Assembly: GCA_964367905.1 (NCBI GenBank)
Contig: CAYIZP010000004.1
Location: 1-64,000 of the forward strand
Direction of reading: 5' to 3'
DNA from: CAUPWF01 sp964367905
GTDB lineage: Bacteria; Bacillota; Clostridia; Lachnospirales; Lachnospiraceae
DNA: 64,000 nt
Below are positions 33,939-43,380 of this stretch, piece by piece. Numbering within the stretch: position 1 is the first letter of the stretch; each line of letters starts with the position of its first letter. The position numbers and the translations under genes were made by a program. The notes beneath the pieces are model-generated. The model worked only from the letters and a program-made list of their open reading frames with translations. It was not told the origin of the DNA and did no database searches.

Positions 33939-35936
33939 ATGAACTCACTGAAAAAATTTATTACAACCATATATTACTCATTTTTATTTTTATATCTAGA
34001 ACTTTGTCTTGCATTGACCTGCTTCCATTCTGTGCAGTCTCTGCCCTACATGATTCTAAGTTCATTCCTTCTAGGCATCCTTCTATACATCCTTACTTCG
34101 GCACTTCATAGAAGGGTTGCTTATTGGCTCACACTTATAGTAAGCCTCATTATCACGCTAATATACGTATCTCAGTTAATCTATTACAAAGTTTTCATCA
34201 CTTTTTTCACCTTGATGTCTTTGACTATGGCTGGTGATGCCTTTACATTCACCGATATCATTGGAAAAACTGTGGCAGACAACCTTTTGATTGTTTTAAT
34301 AATGTTCATTCCATTTGTTTTATCTCTCTTTCTCAACAAACTAGATGGATTCTTCATCTTTGGATTGCCTAGCAGGATTATCATAGGATGTATTTCATTA
34401 TTTCTATATATACTCTTGATTTTTTTCCTAATTCAAGGTTATGTATTTCCTGAAAGCGATCATAACCAATACACACGAGATTATGCACCGAATACAACAG
34501 TGGAACAGTTCGGTTTGCAATTGACTCTCTATGCAGACATCAACCAATTGATTGGAAGTAGCGATTCTAATATTGTCTTTACCGACACCACAGAATTACC
34601 TAAAGAACCGACTAGTGAAACCACCCCCCTAAATCTAGATAGTCAAACCGAAATTCAAGAAGAGTCAATTGTAGAGGAACCTGTTTATGAACCACAAATA
34701 CTGAAGATTGATTTCGCCACCTTATCAGAGACTGAAACAAATGAGGATGTAAAGTTACTTCATCAATATTTTGCAAGTGCTCCGACACAAATGGAAAATG
34801 AATACACTGGGATGTTTGAAGGGAAAAATCTGATTTTTATCACAGCAGAATCCTTCTCCCATCTAGCAATTGATCCCGAGATTACACCAAACCTATACCG
34901 TCTATATGAAGAAGGCTTTCAATTTAATAATTTCTACACACCTGGCTGGCCAGTAAGTACCACCGACGGAGAGTATGTTGCCCTAAATGGACTCATTCCA
35001 AAATCTGGAGTGAGAAGTTTTACGGAATCCGCAGATAATTATCTGCCATTTACCATGGGCATGCAGACATTGAGCGAGGGCTATTCTCCTGTTCTAGCCT
35101 ATCACAACCACTCTTACACCTACTACTCGAGGGAATTGAGTCACCCGAACATGGGCTATGATTACAAAGGATTGGGAAATGGATTAGAGGTAACTAAGGT
35201 ATGGCCAGAGTCTGACCTAGAGATGATGGAACTAACCGTGGATGAATATATCAATAGTGACACTCCGTTCCACGCTTATTATATGACAGTCAGTGGACAC
35301 CAACTATATACGTTTACTGGAAACATGATGTCATCCAGAAACAAAGAAGCTACCGACCACCTGCCTTATAGCGAAGCAATCCGCGCTTATCTCGCTGCAA
35401 ACATCGAGCTTGACAAGGCGATCGGTCATATTTTGACCGCTTTAGAAGAAGCCGGGAAACTAGAAGATACGGTAATTGCACTCAGCTCTGATCACTATCC
35501 ATATGGCTTGACCTTAGAGCAATTAGAAGAGCTCAATGGTTCACCTGTGGATGATGACTTTGGAAAATATCAAAACGCCTTCCTCCTATGGAGTGGAAGT
35601 ATGGAGAAACCTGTCGTAGTGGACAAACTCGCCCAAAGCTTAGATATTATTCCAACCTTATCAAATATCATGGGATTCTCTTATGATTCTCGTTTGCTAA
35701 TGGGAAATGATATCCTGGGAGATGATTACGAACCACTCATCATATTCCAGAACCGAAGTTTTATCACAAATGAAGGATTCTACAATGCGCGAACAGGTGA
35801 TTTTCAACCTACAAATGGTGAAGTAGAAAACCAAGAAGCATATTTGGAATCCAAAAAACAGATTATCAACAACAAATTTGAGATATCGGAATTAATTCTA
35901 GATACAGATTATTATTCCTATGTTATCGAACGTTAA
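33939..35936 (+). CDS. LTA synthase-like membrane sulfatase/phosphoglycerol transferase
   Basis: The 665-residue protein has five N-terminal membrane helices (about residues 10-175), an acidic, Thr/Glu-rich linker (about 210-255) and an extracellular sulfatase-fold domain. Residues matching the LtaS active site are Glu in FITAESFSHL (about 305), the nucleophile Thr in WPVSTTDGEYVA (about 345) and Asp-His in SSDHYPYG (about 525). LtaS-type enzymes polymerise glycerol phosphate from phosphatidylglycerol; related proteins have other polyol substrates, so I leave the symbol empty. AAAGGAG lies 9 nt before the ATG. It diverges from the pfl operon and is followed 9 bp later by the antiporter gene. 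Confidence 0.87.
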   Translation: MNSLKKFITTIYYSFLFLYLELCLALTCFHSVQSLPYMILSSFLLGILLYILTSALHRRVAYWLTLIVSLIITLIYVSQLIYYKVFITFFTLMSLTMAGDAFTFTDIIGKTVADNLLIVLIMFIPFVLSLFLNKLDGFFIFGLPSRIIIGCISLFLYILLIFFLIQGYVFPESDHNQYTRDYAPNTTVEQFGLQLTLYADINQLIGSSDSNIVFTDTTELPKEPTSETTPLNLDSQTEIQEESIVEEPVYEPQILKIDFATLSETETNEDVKLLHQYFASAPTQMENEYTGMFEGKNLIFITAESFSHLAIDPEITPNLYRLYEEGFQFNNFYTPGWPVSTTDGEYVALNGLIPKSGVRSFTESADNYLPFTMGMQTLSEGYSPVLAYHNHSYTYYSRELSHPNMGYDYKGLGNGLEVTKVWPESDLEMMELTVDEYINSDTPFHAYYMTVSGHQLYTFTGNMMSSRNKEATDHLPYSEAIRAYLAANIELDKAIGHILTALEEAGKLEDTVIALSSDHYPYGLTLEQLEELNGSPVDDDFGKYQNAFLLWSGSMEKPVVVDKLAQSLDIIPTLSNIMGFSYDSRLLMGNDILGDDYEPLIIFQNRSFITNEGFYNARTGDFQPTNGEVENQEAYLESKKQIINNKFEISELILDTDYYSYVIER

Positions 35937-35945
35937 AGGATCTAG

Positions 35946-37160
35946 TTGCCAAACATCGAGAAAGGGATGGGTATTCGGATGTTATTATCACTCTCATTAA
36001 TTTTTATTCTAGGAATGTTATTTGGAAAGATTTGCTCTTTCTTTAAATTGCCAAGTCTAGTGGGTATGCTTATTGCTGGAATCCTTCTAGGTTCCTATGG
36101 ATTCAACCTGTTGGATCCCAGTGTTCAAAACATCTCCATTGAACTTCGGCAAATCGCTCTCATTATTATATTGATGCGTGCTGGTCTAAATTTAAACCTA
36201 AAGGATCTCAAAAAAGTCGGACGACCAGCACTCTTGATGTGTTTTGTCCCTGCCTGCTTTGAAATCATCGGTACCACTATACTAGCCCCAGTCTTCTTTG
36301 ATATCACCTATCTAGAAGCGACCGTTCTCGGCACTGTAATTGCAGCAGTTTCCCCTGCCGTCATTATCCCGCGTATGATCGAATTGATCGAAAAGAAAAA
36401 GGGCACAGAAAAAGGGCTTCCCCAATTGATTATGGTGGGTGCTTCTATGGATGACATCTTCGTAATCATATTATTCACGAGTTTTCTCGGGCTGTTGGAG
36501 CAAAACACAGCTACTGCAAATAGCTTCCTTGTTCTTCCAACTTCTCTAATACTAGGTTTAGCTGTCGGAATTGGTATCGGCTTGTTATCTGTTTTATTAT
36601 TCAGAAAATTCCATATGCGTGACAGCGTAAAAATTCTTGTGATACTATCTATTTCCTTCCTATTACTCACTGGAGAAAACATGCTAAAAGATCTAGAAGG
36701 TAGTATCATTGGTTTCTCGGGCTTGTTGGCTGTCATGGCAATTGGCTCCACCCTGAAAGTGAAAAAGAAAGCCGTTGCCGAACGACTTTCTGCAAAATTT
36801 TCTCGCCTATGGGTTGGTGCCGAAGTGTTGTTATTTGTATTGGTCGGTGCCACAGTGAATCCTACATATGCCTTACGCTTTGGATTCATTGCAATCATTC
36901 TGATCATACTAGTTGTTTTCGTTCGCCTTCTCGGTGTTTTCTGTTGTCTAATAGGAACAAAATTCAACAAAAAAGAGAAGCTTTTCATTGGCTTCTCTTA
37001 TATGCCTAAGGCAACCGTGCAAGCCGCAATTGGAGGGCTTCCACTGGCTGCCAATCTGGCATGTGGCGAACTGATCTTGACCATCGCAGTTCTATCGATT
37101 TTAATCACCGCACCCGTCGGTGCCTACCTGATGGATCGAACTTACAACAAGTTACTGTAA
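35946..37160 (+). CDS. Cation:proton antiporter (CPA family)
   Basis: The protein of about 400 residues has 12 or so hydrophobic helices and the monovalent cation/proton antiporter pattern: FKLPSLVGMLIAGILLGSYG in the first helices, LRQIALIIILMRAGLNLNL, and AAVSPAVIIPRMI in helix 4-5. It exchanges Na+ or K+ for protons. The start is not certain: TTG 35946 has AAAGGA 5 nt upstream, ATG 35967 and ATG 35979 are possible and the last gives the usual family N-terminus MLLSLSLIF. Its last 19 bp overlap the end of gltD on the opposite strand. It is co-oriented with the LTA-synthase-like gene. Confidence 0.88.
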   Translation: MPNIEKGMGIRMLLSLSLIFILGMLFGKICSFFKLPSLVGMLIAGILLGSYGFNLLDPSVQNISIELRQIALIIILMRAGLNLNLKDLKKVGRPALLMCFVPACFEIIGTTILAPVFFDITYLEATVLGTVIAAVSPAVIIPRMIELIEKKKGTEKGLPQLIMVGASMDDIFVIILFTSFLGLLEQNTATANSFLVLPTSLILGLAVGIGIGLLSVLLFRKFHMRDSVKILVILSISFLLLTGENMLKDLEGSIIGFSGLLAVMAIGSTLKVKKKAVAERLSAKFSRLWVGAEVLLFVLVGATVNPTYALRFGFIAIILIILVVFVRLLGVFCCLIGTKFNKKEKLFIGFSYMPKATVQAAIGGLPLAANLACGELILTIAVLSILITAPVGAYLMDRTYNKLL

Positions 37161-38635
37161 CCCATTAGGCTTGTATCTACACTTTTTGCTACTTCGCGAC
37201 CTTCACGAATCGCCCATACAACCAACGATTGTCCACGACGCATATCCCCAGTAGCATAAACCTTGTCAACACTCGTCTTATAATCACTGTCATTTGCATT
37301 TACATTGCTTCTGTCAGTGGTTTTAACTTTGAACGCCTTTGTCACATAGTCTTCACTTCCAAGGAATCCAGCAGCAATCAATACCAAATCAACTGGGATT
37401 GTCTTTTCGCTTCCTTCCACCTCTTTCATGTTCATGCGACCTGTTGCTTCATCCTTCACAAAATCCAGGCTTACAATCACTGCCTTGCAGACATTTCCAC
37501 CCTTGTCTTTGATGAATTCCTTCACCGTTGTTTGGTAGATTCTTGGATCATTTCCAAACACTGCAATGGCTTCTTCTTGACCGTAATCTGTCTTGCTGAT
37601 TCTCGGCCATTCTGGCCATGGATTGCTCTCCACTCTTTCATCTGGCGACTTTGGCATCATCTCCAACTGAACCACAGATTTTGCTCCATGACGAATGGAT
37701 GTTCCAACACAGTCATTTCCTGTATCTCCACCACCGATTACCATAACATTCTTACCTTTGGCATCGATATAACTTCCCTTTTTCAACTGGCCATCATTCT
37801 CAGCTAAGCTCTTTGTTGTAGACTTCAAGAAATCTACTGCGAAGTATATCCCTTCTGCATCTCTTCCATTTACCTTGATATCTCGCGGATTCGACGCCCC
37901 ACAAGCTAGGATGACTCTATCATACTTCTTAATCAACTCGTCTGCCTTGATGTCTTTTCCAACATTACAGCTTGTGATAAATTCAATTCCTTCTTCCTTC
38001 ATGATTTCCACTTTGCGGTCGATATATTGTTTTTCCAACTTCATGTTTGGAATACCATAACGCAAGAGACCACCCACGTTGTCTTCACGCTCATATACTG
38101 TCACGCTATGACCACGTCTGTTGAGTTGGTCCGCTGCGGCAAGTCCAGCTGGACCTGAACCGATGACTGCTACTTTTTTCCCAGTGTGCGCCTTTGGAGG
38201 ATTTGCCTTAGCCAATCCATTCTTGTATGCATATTCAATAATCGAATATTCGTTACACTTGCTTGCTACTGCATCGTCATCTAGCCCGCACATACATGCA
38301 TTTTCACATAATGCAGGACATACACGCGATGTAAACTCTGGGAAGTTATTTGTCTTTAGAAGACGCTTATATGCGCCTTCCCAATTTCCACGAAATACCA
38401 AATCATTCCACTCTGGAACTAGATTGTTCAGAGGACAACCACTTGTCATCCCCATCAGTTCTTGTCCTGATTGGCAGAAAGGTACTCCACAAGACATACA
38501 TCTCGCCCCTTGTTTCGCCTGCTCTTCTTTCGATAGCGGCGTGTGGAATTCATTGTAATGCTTGATTCTCTCTATCGGTTGTTCTGCTTCTTTATTTACT
38601 CGTTTAAACTCTAAAAATCCTGTTGCTTTTCCCAC
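37142..38635 (-). CDS. gltD: Glutamate synthase small subunit
   Basis: GltD brings electrons from NADPH to GltB via FAD and iron-sulfur clusters. The 497-residue protein shows the N-terminal Cys clusters (ARCMSCGVPFCQSG...GCPLNN, then CPALCENACMCG), the FAD-binding GSGPAGLAAADQLNRRGHSVTVYE (about 155) and a second dinucleotide motif VIGGGDTGNDCVG (about 295). The start is GTG 38635, 12 bp after the gltB stop, with AGGCG upstream. It is the second gene of the gltBD operon. Confidence 0.96.
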   Translation of the reverse strand: MGKATGFLEFKRVNKEAEQPIERIKHYNEFHTPLSKEEQAKQGARCMSCGVPFCQSGQELMGMTSGCPLNNLVPEWNDLVFRGNWEGAYKRLLKTNNFPEFTSRVCPALCENACMCGLDDDAVASKCNEYSIIEYAYKNGLAKANPPKAHTGKKVAVIGSGPAGLAAADQLNRRGHSVTVYEREDNVGGLLRYGIPNMKLEKQYIDRKVEIMKEEGIEFITSCNVGKDIKADELIKKYDRVILACGASNPRDIKVNGRDAEGIYFAVDFLKSTTKSLAENDGQLKKGSYIDAKGKNVMVIGGGDTGNDCVGTSIRHGAKSVVQLEMMPKSPDERVESNPWPEWPRISKTDYGQEEAIAVFGNDPRIYQTTVKEFIKDKGGNVCKAVIVSLDFVKDEATGRMNMKEVEGSEKTIPVDLVLIAAGFLGSEDYVTKAFKVKTTDRSNVNANDSDYKTSVDKVYATGDMRRGQSLVVWAIREGREVAKSVDTSLMGYSNLL

Positions 38636-38647
38636 TGTATTCGCCTC

Positions 38648-41600
38648 CTATCGTCCTTTATTTGCTGAATTAAATGCTTCGATTTGTGCTTGTTCTCTGC
38701 TGAGACCTTTTTCTTCCATCTGTAAGATAGCGGTCATCATTCTCTCGTAGTCTCTTGGAATAATCTTCTTGAATTTTGGAAGGAATTCTTGGAAGTTATT
38801 CAAGATTTCTTTTCCACGAGCAGAGTTTGTATAACTTACATGCTCTTCAATCATGCTCTTTAATTCTAACACATCATATTTTGATGCAACTTTTGCGATA
38901 TTTACCATATCTTTGTTCACTTTTAAGTATAGGTCGCTATCTTCATCTAGAACATATGCGATACCTCCACTCATACCTGCCGCAAAGTTCTTACCAGTTT
39001 TACCAATTACTGCAACCAATCCACCTGTCATGTATTCACAACCATGATCACCAACACCCTCAACTACTGCTGTAGCACCAGAGTTACGTACACAGAATCT
39101 CTCTCCTGCAACCCCATTGATGAACACCTTACCACTTGTCGCTCCATAAAGTGCAACGTTACCGATGATAATGTTCTCCTCATGCTTAAACTTAGTTCCG
39201 CGTGGTGGATAAACAATCAGTTTACCTCCTGATAGACCTTTTCCAAAGTAGTCATTACTCTCTCCGATTAATTCTAGTGTCAATCCTTTTGGTATAAACG
39301 CTCCAAAACTTTGTCCACCAGCACCATTACATTTAATCGTATAAGTATCCTCTTCCATACCCTCTGGATATTTCTTTGTGATTTCAGAACCGAAGATTGT
39401 ACCAAGTGTACGGTCTAAGTTCGTCACATCTACTTCAAGACCCCTCTTCTGTCCTTTTTCCAAATATGGCATCAATTGTTTCAAGAATACTTTCACGTCG
39501 ATGGTTTGATCTAATTCAAAATCAAATCCTTTCTTCGGATCATGAATCATACTCTCTTTTGTTACCAAATATGGATTGTATAGCACATTACTCAAATCAA
39601 CGGTTGAAGCACGCTCAGAGTTTGGCTCTTCCTTGATTTTTAACAAATCAGTTCTTCCAACCAGTTCATCCACAGTAGCCACACCGAGTGCCGCCATGTG
39701 CTCACGTAAGTTTTGAGCTACAAATTTCATAAAGTTCACAACATACTCAGGCTTTCCTGTGAAACGCTTACGTAACTCAGGGTTCTGAGTAGCCACACCA
39801 AGTGGACAAGTGTCTAGGTTACAAACTCTCATCATGTCACAACCAATTGTAACAAGTGGAGCTGTTGCAAATCCAAACTCTTCTGCTCCTAGCATTGCTG
39901 CTACAGCGATATCTCTACCACTCATAAGCTTTCCGTCAGTCTCTACGCGTACACTTTCTCTCAATCCGTTTTGAATCAGAGTTTGATGCGCCTCTGCAAG
40001 TCCAAGTTCCCACGGTAGCCCTGCATTATGTACAGAACTTCCTGGTGCCGCACCTGTTCCTCCATCATATCCTGATATAAGAATCAACCCAGCTCCTGCT
40101 TTTGCAACACCTGCTGCAATGGTTCCTACCCCTGCCTCAGAAACTAGCTTTACTGAAATCCTTGCATCTCTATTCGAGTTCTTGCAGTCATAAATCAACT
40201 GTGCCAAGTCTTCGATAGAATAGATATCGTGATGTGGTGGCGGTGAAATCAAACTTACCCCTGGAGTTGAATGACGTGTCTTTGCAATCCATGGATATAC
40301 TTTTGTTCCTGGAAGATGTCCTCCCTCTCCTGGTTTTGCTCCTTGTGCCATCTTGATCTGAATCTCTTTTGCGCTTACTAAGTATCTTGAGGTTACACCG
40401 AAACGACCAGATGCTACTTGCTTTATCGCAGAGCATTTATTGCTTGTCAAACGTTCGATTTCTTCTCCACCCTCACCAGAGTTTGACTTACCATTGATGG
40501 AGTTCATCGCAATCGCAAGTGTCTCATGCGCCTCTTTCGAGATAGAACCATAAGACATCGCACCTGTTTTAAATCTCGTTACAATCGATTCTACACTTTC
40601 AACCTTATCGATTGAAATTCCTTTTTTCGGATATGCAAACTCTAATTGCCCCCTCAAGCTAATCTTTCCACTTTGGATATCAATTAATCTCGTATACTCT
40701 TTGAATAATTCATAATCTCCACGTCTTGTCGCTTGTTGTAACAGATGAATGGTCTGAGGTGTGTAGAGATGTTCTTCTCCACCACTTCTGTACTTGTGGG
40801 TACCGATACTATCTACAGTTAAGTCTACATCTAATCCCAATGGGTCAAATGCTTTCGAATGTAGCGCTGTATAGTCATTGGCAATTTCTTCTAACCCGAT
40901 ACCACCTACACGACTAATGGTTCCTCTGAAATACTTCTTGATAAATTCTGGCTTCAGACCTACTGCTTCGAATATCTTAGCGCCTAGGTAAGATTGAATT
41001 GTTGAAATCCCCATCTTAGAAGCAATCTTAACGATACCATGGATAATCGCATGGTTGTAATCATCTACCGCTGCATAGTAATCCTTCTTCAACATTCCTG
41101 TTTCAATCAATTCATGAATGGTATCAAATGCCAAGTATGGATTGACTGCAGCCGCACCATATCCCAGTAAGGTTGCAAAATGATGAACATCTCTTGCCTC
41201 ACCTGTTTCGATTACTAGAGAAACTGATGTCTTCTTCTTGGTACTTACTAGGTGCTGCTGAACCCCTGATAGCGCCAATAATGCTGGAATAGCCATGTTA
41301 TATTCATCCACACCTCTATCAGATAAGATGATAATATTCGTCCCTCTCTGCACCTCTTGATCCACTTCAAAAAATAAATGTTCCATACTTTTTTCAATAC
41401 TAGAGTTTTTAAAATATGTGGTAGGAATCACTTTCACTTGGAATCCTGGAACGTTCATATTCTTAATCTTCAACAAATCTGTATTTGTCAAGATTGGATT
41501 ATTCACTTTTAACATGGTACAGTTCGCATCTTTTTCTTCTAATACATTACCAGCTTTTCCTAGATAAACCGTTGTAGATGTAACAACTTCCTCACGAATC

Positions 41601-43195
41601 GCATCGATTGGAGGATTCGTTACCTGTGCAAATAATTGCTTAAAATAACTGAATAACGGTTGATGGTATTCTGATAGTACCGGCAATGGTTCATCTGCTC
41701 CCATAGCAACGATTGCTTCACTGCCATTAGCTGCCATTGTACAGATCGCCTCAGAAATTTCATCGTAAGTATAGCCAAATGCTTTTTGTAGACGAGCCAA
41801 TTCATCTTTTTCAAACCTCTCTACTGTTTGATTCGGTATCTTCAAATCCTTTAACAAGACTAGGTTTCTGTCTAACCACTCGCCATAAGGTTGTGAATTT
41901 GCGTAAGATTCTTTCAACTCATTATCTGAGATCACTTTTCCCTGTACCGTATCGATTAATAACATCTTACCCGGGTGTAGACGTTCTTTCATCACAATAG
42001 TCGATGGATCGATATCTAGAATTCCTACCTCTGATGATAGAATCAAGTTATCGTCTTCCGTAATCATATAACGTGAAGGTCTCAGTCCATTTCTATCTAG
42101 AACAGCCCCCATTACATCTCCATCTGTATATAGGATAGAAGCTGGTCCATCCCATGGCTCCATCATGGTTGCATAGTATTGATAGAAGTCTTTCTTCTTC
42201 TGCGACATACTTCTATTGTTCGCCCATGGCTCTGGAATTGCGATCATAACCGCTAATGGAAGTGGCATTCCACTCATCACCATAAATTCTAGCGCATTGT
42301 CTAACATTGCAGAGTCTGAACCAGAGGTATTTATTGCAGGCAATACCTTACGGATGTCTCCCTTCAAATATTCTGACTGCATGTTCTCTTCACGACCTCG
42401 CATCTTATCTGCATTTCCCTTAATGGTATTAATCTCGCCATTATGAACAATGAAACGGTTCGGATGGGCTCTCTGCCAACTCGGTTGTGTATTCGTACTA
42501 AATCTTGAGTGAACCAATGCAATTGCTGACTCATAATCCGCATCTTGTAGATCTTGGAAGAACAAACGAAGTTGTCCTACCAGGAACATTCCCTTATATG
42601 CAATTGTTCTACTAGACAAAGACACTACATAAGTATCGTCGCAAGTCTGCTCAAACACTCTTCTTACAATGTATAATTTACGATCAAATTCTAAACCTTG
42701 CTTCACGTTTTTCGGTTTTTTCACGAATGCTTGCATGATAAATGGCATACATTCTACCGCCTTACTTCCAAGCACCTCTGGTTTTACTGGCGCTTCACGC
42801 CATCCTAGAAATTCAAGGCCTTCTTTTTCGACAATCACTTCAAAAATCTTCTTTGCTTGATTTCTCTTCAATTCATCTTGAGGAAAGAAAAACATACCAA
42901 TTCCGTAATTTCTCTCTCCACCTAGAGAAATACCAAGCGGCTGACAGACTTTATCGAAAAACTTGTGCGATATCTGCAACAAGATTCCAACACCATCTCC
43001 AGTCTTCCCTTCTGCATCTTTCCCTGCTCTATGTTCTAAATTCTCAACAATCTTCAGGGCATTCTCGACTGTTTGATGACTTTTTTGACCTTTAATGTTT
43101 ACTACTGCTCCAATTCCGCAGTTATCATGCTCAAACTCTGGATGATACAAACCACATTGTCCACGATTCTGTTCGTTAATCACAACTTTGCTCAT
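38648..43195 (-). CDS. gltB: Glutamate synthase large subunit
   Basis: GltB converts glutamine and 2-oxoglutarate to two glutamates. The 1515-residue protein begins with a propeptide of about 25 residues before Cys26 (DNCGIGAV), the expected catalytic nucleophile of the class II amidotransferase domain after processing. It continues with the FMN barrel (GGTGAAPGSSVHNAGLPWE, about 1060) with the 3Fe-4S Cys region CNLDTCPLGVATQ, and ends in the GXGXG beta-helix (GVGDHGCEYMTGGLVAVIGKTGKNFAAGMSGG). It is preceded by a structured leader (43202-43303) in which its ribosome-binding site AAAGGA is part of a 17-bp stem. Confidence 0.98.
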   Translation of the reverse strand: MSKVVINEQNRGQCGLYHPEFEHDNCGIGAVVNIKGQKSHQTVENALKIVENLEHRAGKDAEGKTGDGVGILLQISHKFFDKVCQPLGISLGGERNYGIGMFFFPQDELKRNQAKKIFEVIVEKEGLEFLGWREAPVKPEVLGSKAVECMPFIMQAFVKKPKNVKQGLEFDRKLYIVRRVFEQTCDDTYVVSLSSRTIAYKGMFLVGQLRLFFQDLQDADYESAIALVHSRFSTNTQPSWQRAHPNRFIVHNGEINTIKGNADKMRGREENMQSEYLKGDIRKVLPAINTSGSDSAMLDNALEFMVMSGMPLPLAVMIAIPEPWANNRSMSQKKKDFYQYYATMMEPWDGPASILYTDGDVMGAVLDRNGLRPSRYMITEDDNLILSSEVGILDIDPSTIVMKERLHPGKMLLIDTVQGKVISDNELKESYANSQPYGEWLDRNLVLLKDLKIPNQTVERFEKDELARLQKAFGYTYDEISEAICTMAANGSEAIVAMGADEPLPVLSEYHQPLFSYFKQLFAQVTNPPIDAIREEVVTSTTVYLGKAGNVLEEKDANCTMLKVNNPILTNTDLLKIKNMNVPGFQVKVIPTTYFKNSSIEKSMEHLFFEVDQEVQRGTNIIILSDRGVDEYNMAIPALLALSGVQQHLVSTKKKTSVSLVIETGEARDVHHFATLLGYGAAAVNPYLAFDTIHELIETGMLKKDYYAAVDDYNHAIIHGIVKIASKMGISTIQSYLGAKIFEAVGLKPEFIKKYFRGTISRVGGIGLEEIANDYTALHSKAFDPLGLDVDLTVDSIGTHKYRSGGEEHLYTPQTIHLLQQATRRGDYELFKEYTRLIDIQSGKISLRGQLEFAYPKKGISIDKVESVESIVTRFKTGAMSYGSISKEAHETLAIAMNSINGKSNSGEGGEEIERLTSNKCSAIKQVASGRFGVTSRYLVSAKEIQIKMAQGAKPGEGGHLPGTKVYPWIAKTRHSTPGVSLISPPPHHDIYSIEDLAQLIYDCKNSNRDARISVKLVSEAGVGTIAAGVAKAGAGLILISGYDGGTGAAPGSSVHNAGLPWELGLAEAHQTLIQNGLRESVRVETDGKLMSGRDIAVAAMLGAEEFGFATAPLVTIGCDMMRVCNLDTCPLGVATQNPELRKRFTGKPEYVVNFMKFVAQNLREHMAALGVATVDELVGRTDLLKIKEEPNSERASTVDLSNVLYNPYLVTKESMIHDPKKGFDFELDQTIDVKVFLKQLMPYLEKGQKRGLEVDVTNLDRTLGTIFGSEITKKYPEGMEEDTYTIKCNGAGGQSFGAFIPKGLTLELIGESNDYFGKGLSGGKLIVYPPRGTKFKHEENIIIGNVALYGATSGKVFINGVAGERFCVRNSGATAVVEGVGDHGCEYMTGGLVAVIGKTGKNFAAGMSGGIAYVLDEDSDLYLKVNKDMVNIAKVASKYDVLELKSMIEEHVSYTNSARGKEILNNFQEFLPKFKKIIPRDYERMMTAILQMEEKGLSREQAQIEAFNSANKGR

Positions 43196-43201
43196 AATAA
43201 T

Positions 43202-43303
43202 AAATCCTTTCTTTTGTTTCAGTTGGTTTTTAAACCAACTGCAGCGACCTTATGGCCAACTATGTTGACTTCCTAGGCAACTATACAACAAAAAAAAGGA
43301 TTT
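43202..43303 (-). ncRNA. Candidate structured leader RNA of gltB sequestering its ribosome-binding site
   Basis: On the minus strand a 17-nt segment (43303-43287, AAATCCTTTTTTTTGTT) is complementary, with one G-U pair, to 43218-43202 (AACAAAAGAAAGGATTT), which contains the gltB Shine-Dalgarno AAAGGA. Between the arms lie 68 nt with a perfect hairpin (arms 43221-43229 and 43232-43240, AGTTGGTTT/AAACCAACT), a short GGCC-AUAA-GGUC hairpin and several GUUG/CAAC blocks that can pair in alternative ways. Such alternatives and RBS occlusion are typical of translational switches. I do not match it to a known riboswitch class. Confidence 0.5.
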
Positions 43304-43345
43304 GTAAAGATAAACATTATTTTGAATTGTCTGATTGTTTTTATT

Positions 43346-43375
43346 ATATTATTTTTTTATTTAATTATCTGTCAA
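43346..43375 (-). promoter_or_regulatory. Promoter of gltBD
   Basis: A perfect -35 TTGACA (43375-43370) is followed after 18 bp by TAATAT (43351-43346); a TATAAT overlaps at 43348-43343 but with a 21-bp spacer. The start would give a leader of about 140 nt containing the structure at 43202-43303. Confidence 0.55.
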
Positions 43376-43380
43376 TTCAT

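Noticed and set aside
36308..36988. 226-codon frame opposite the antiporter gene
   Set aside because: Antisense of hydrophobic codons gives long basic frames; no ribosome-binding site or recognisable domain.
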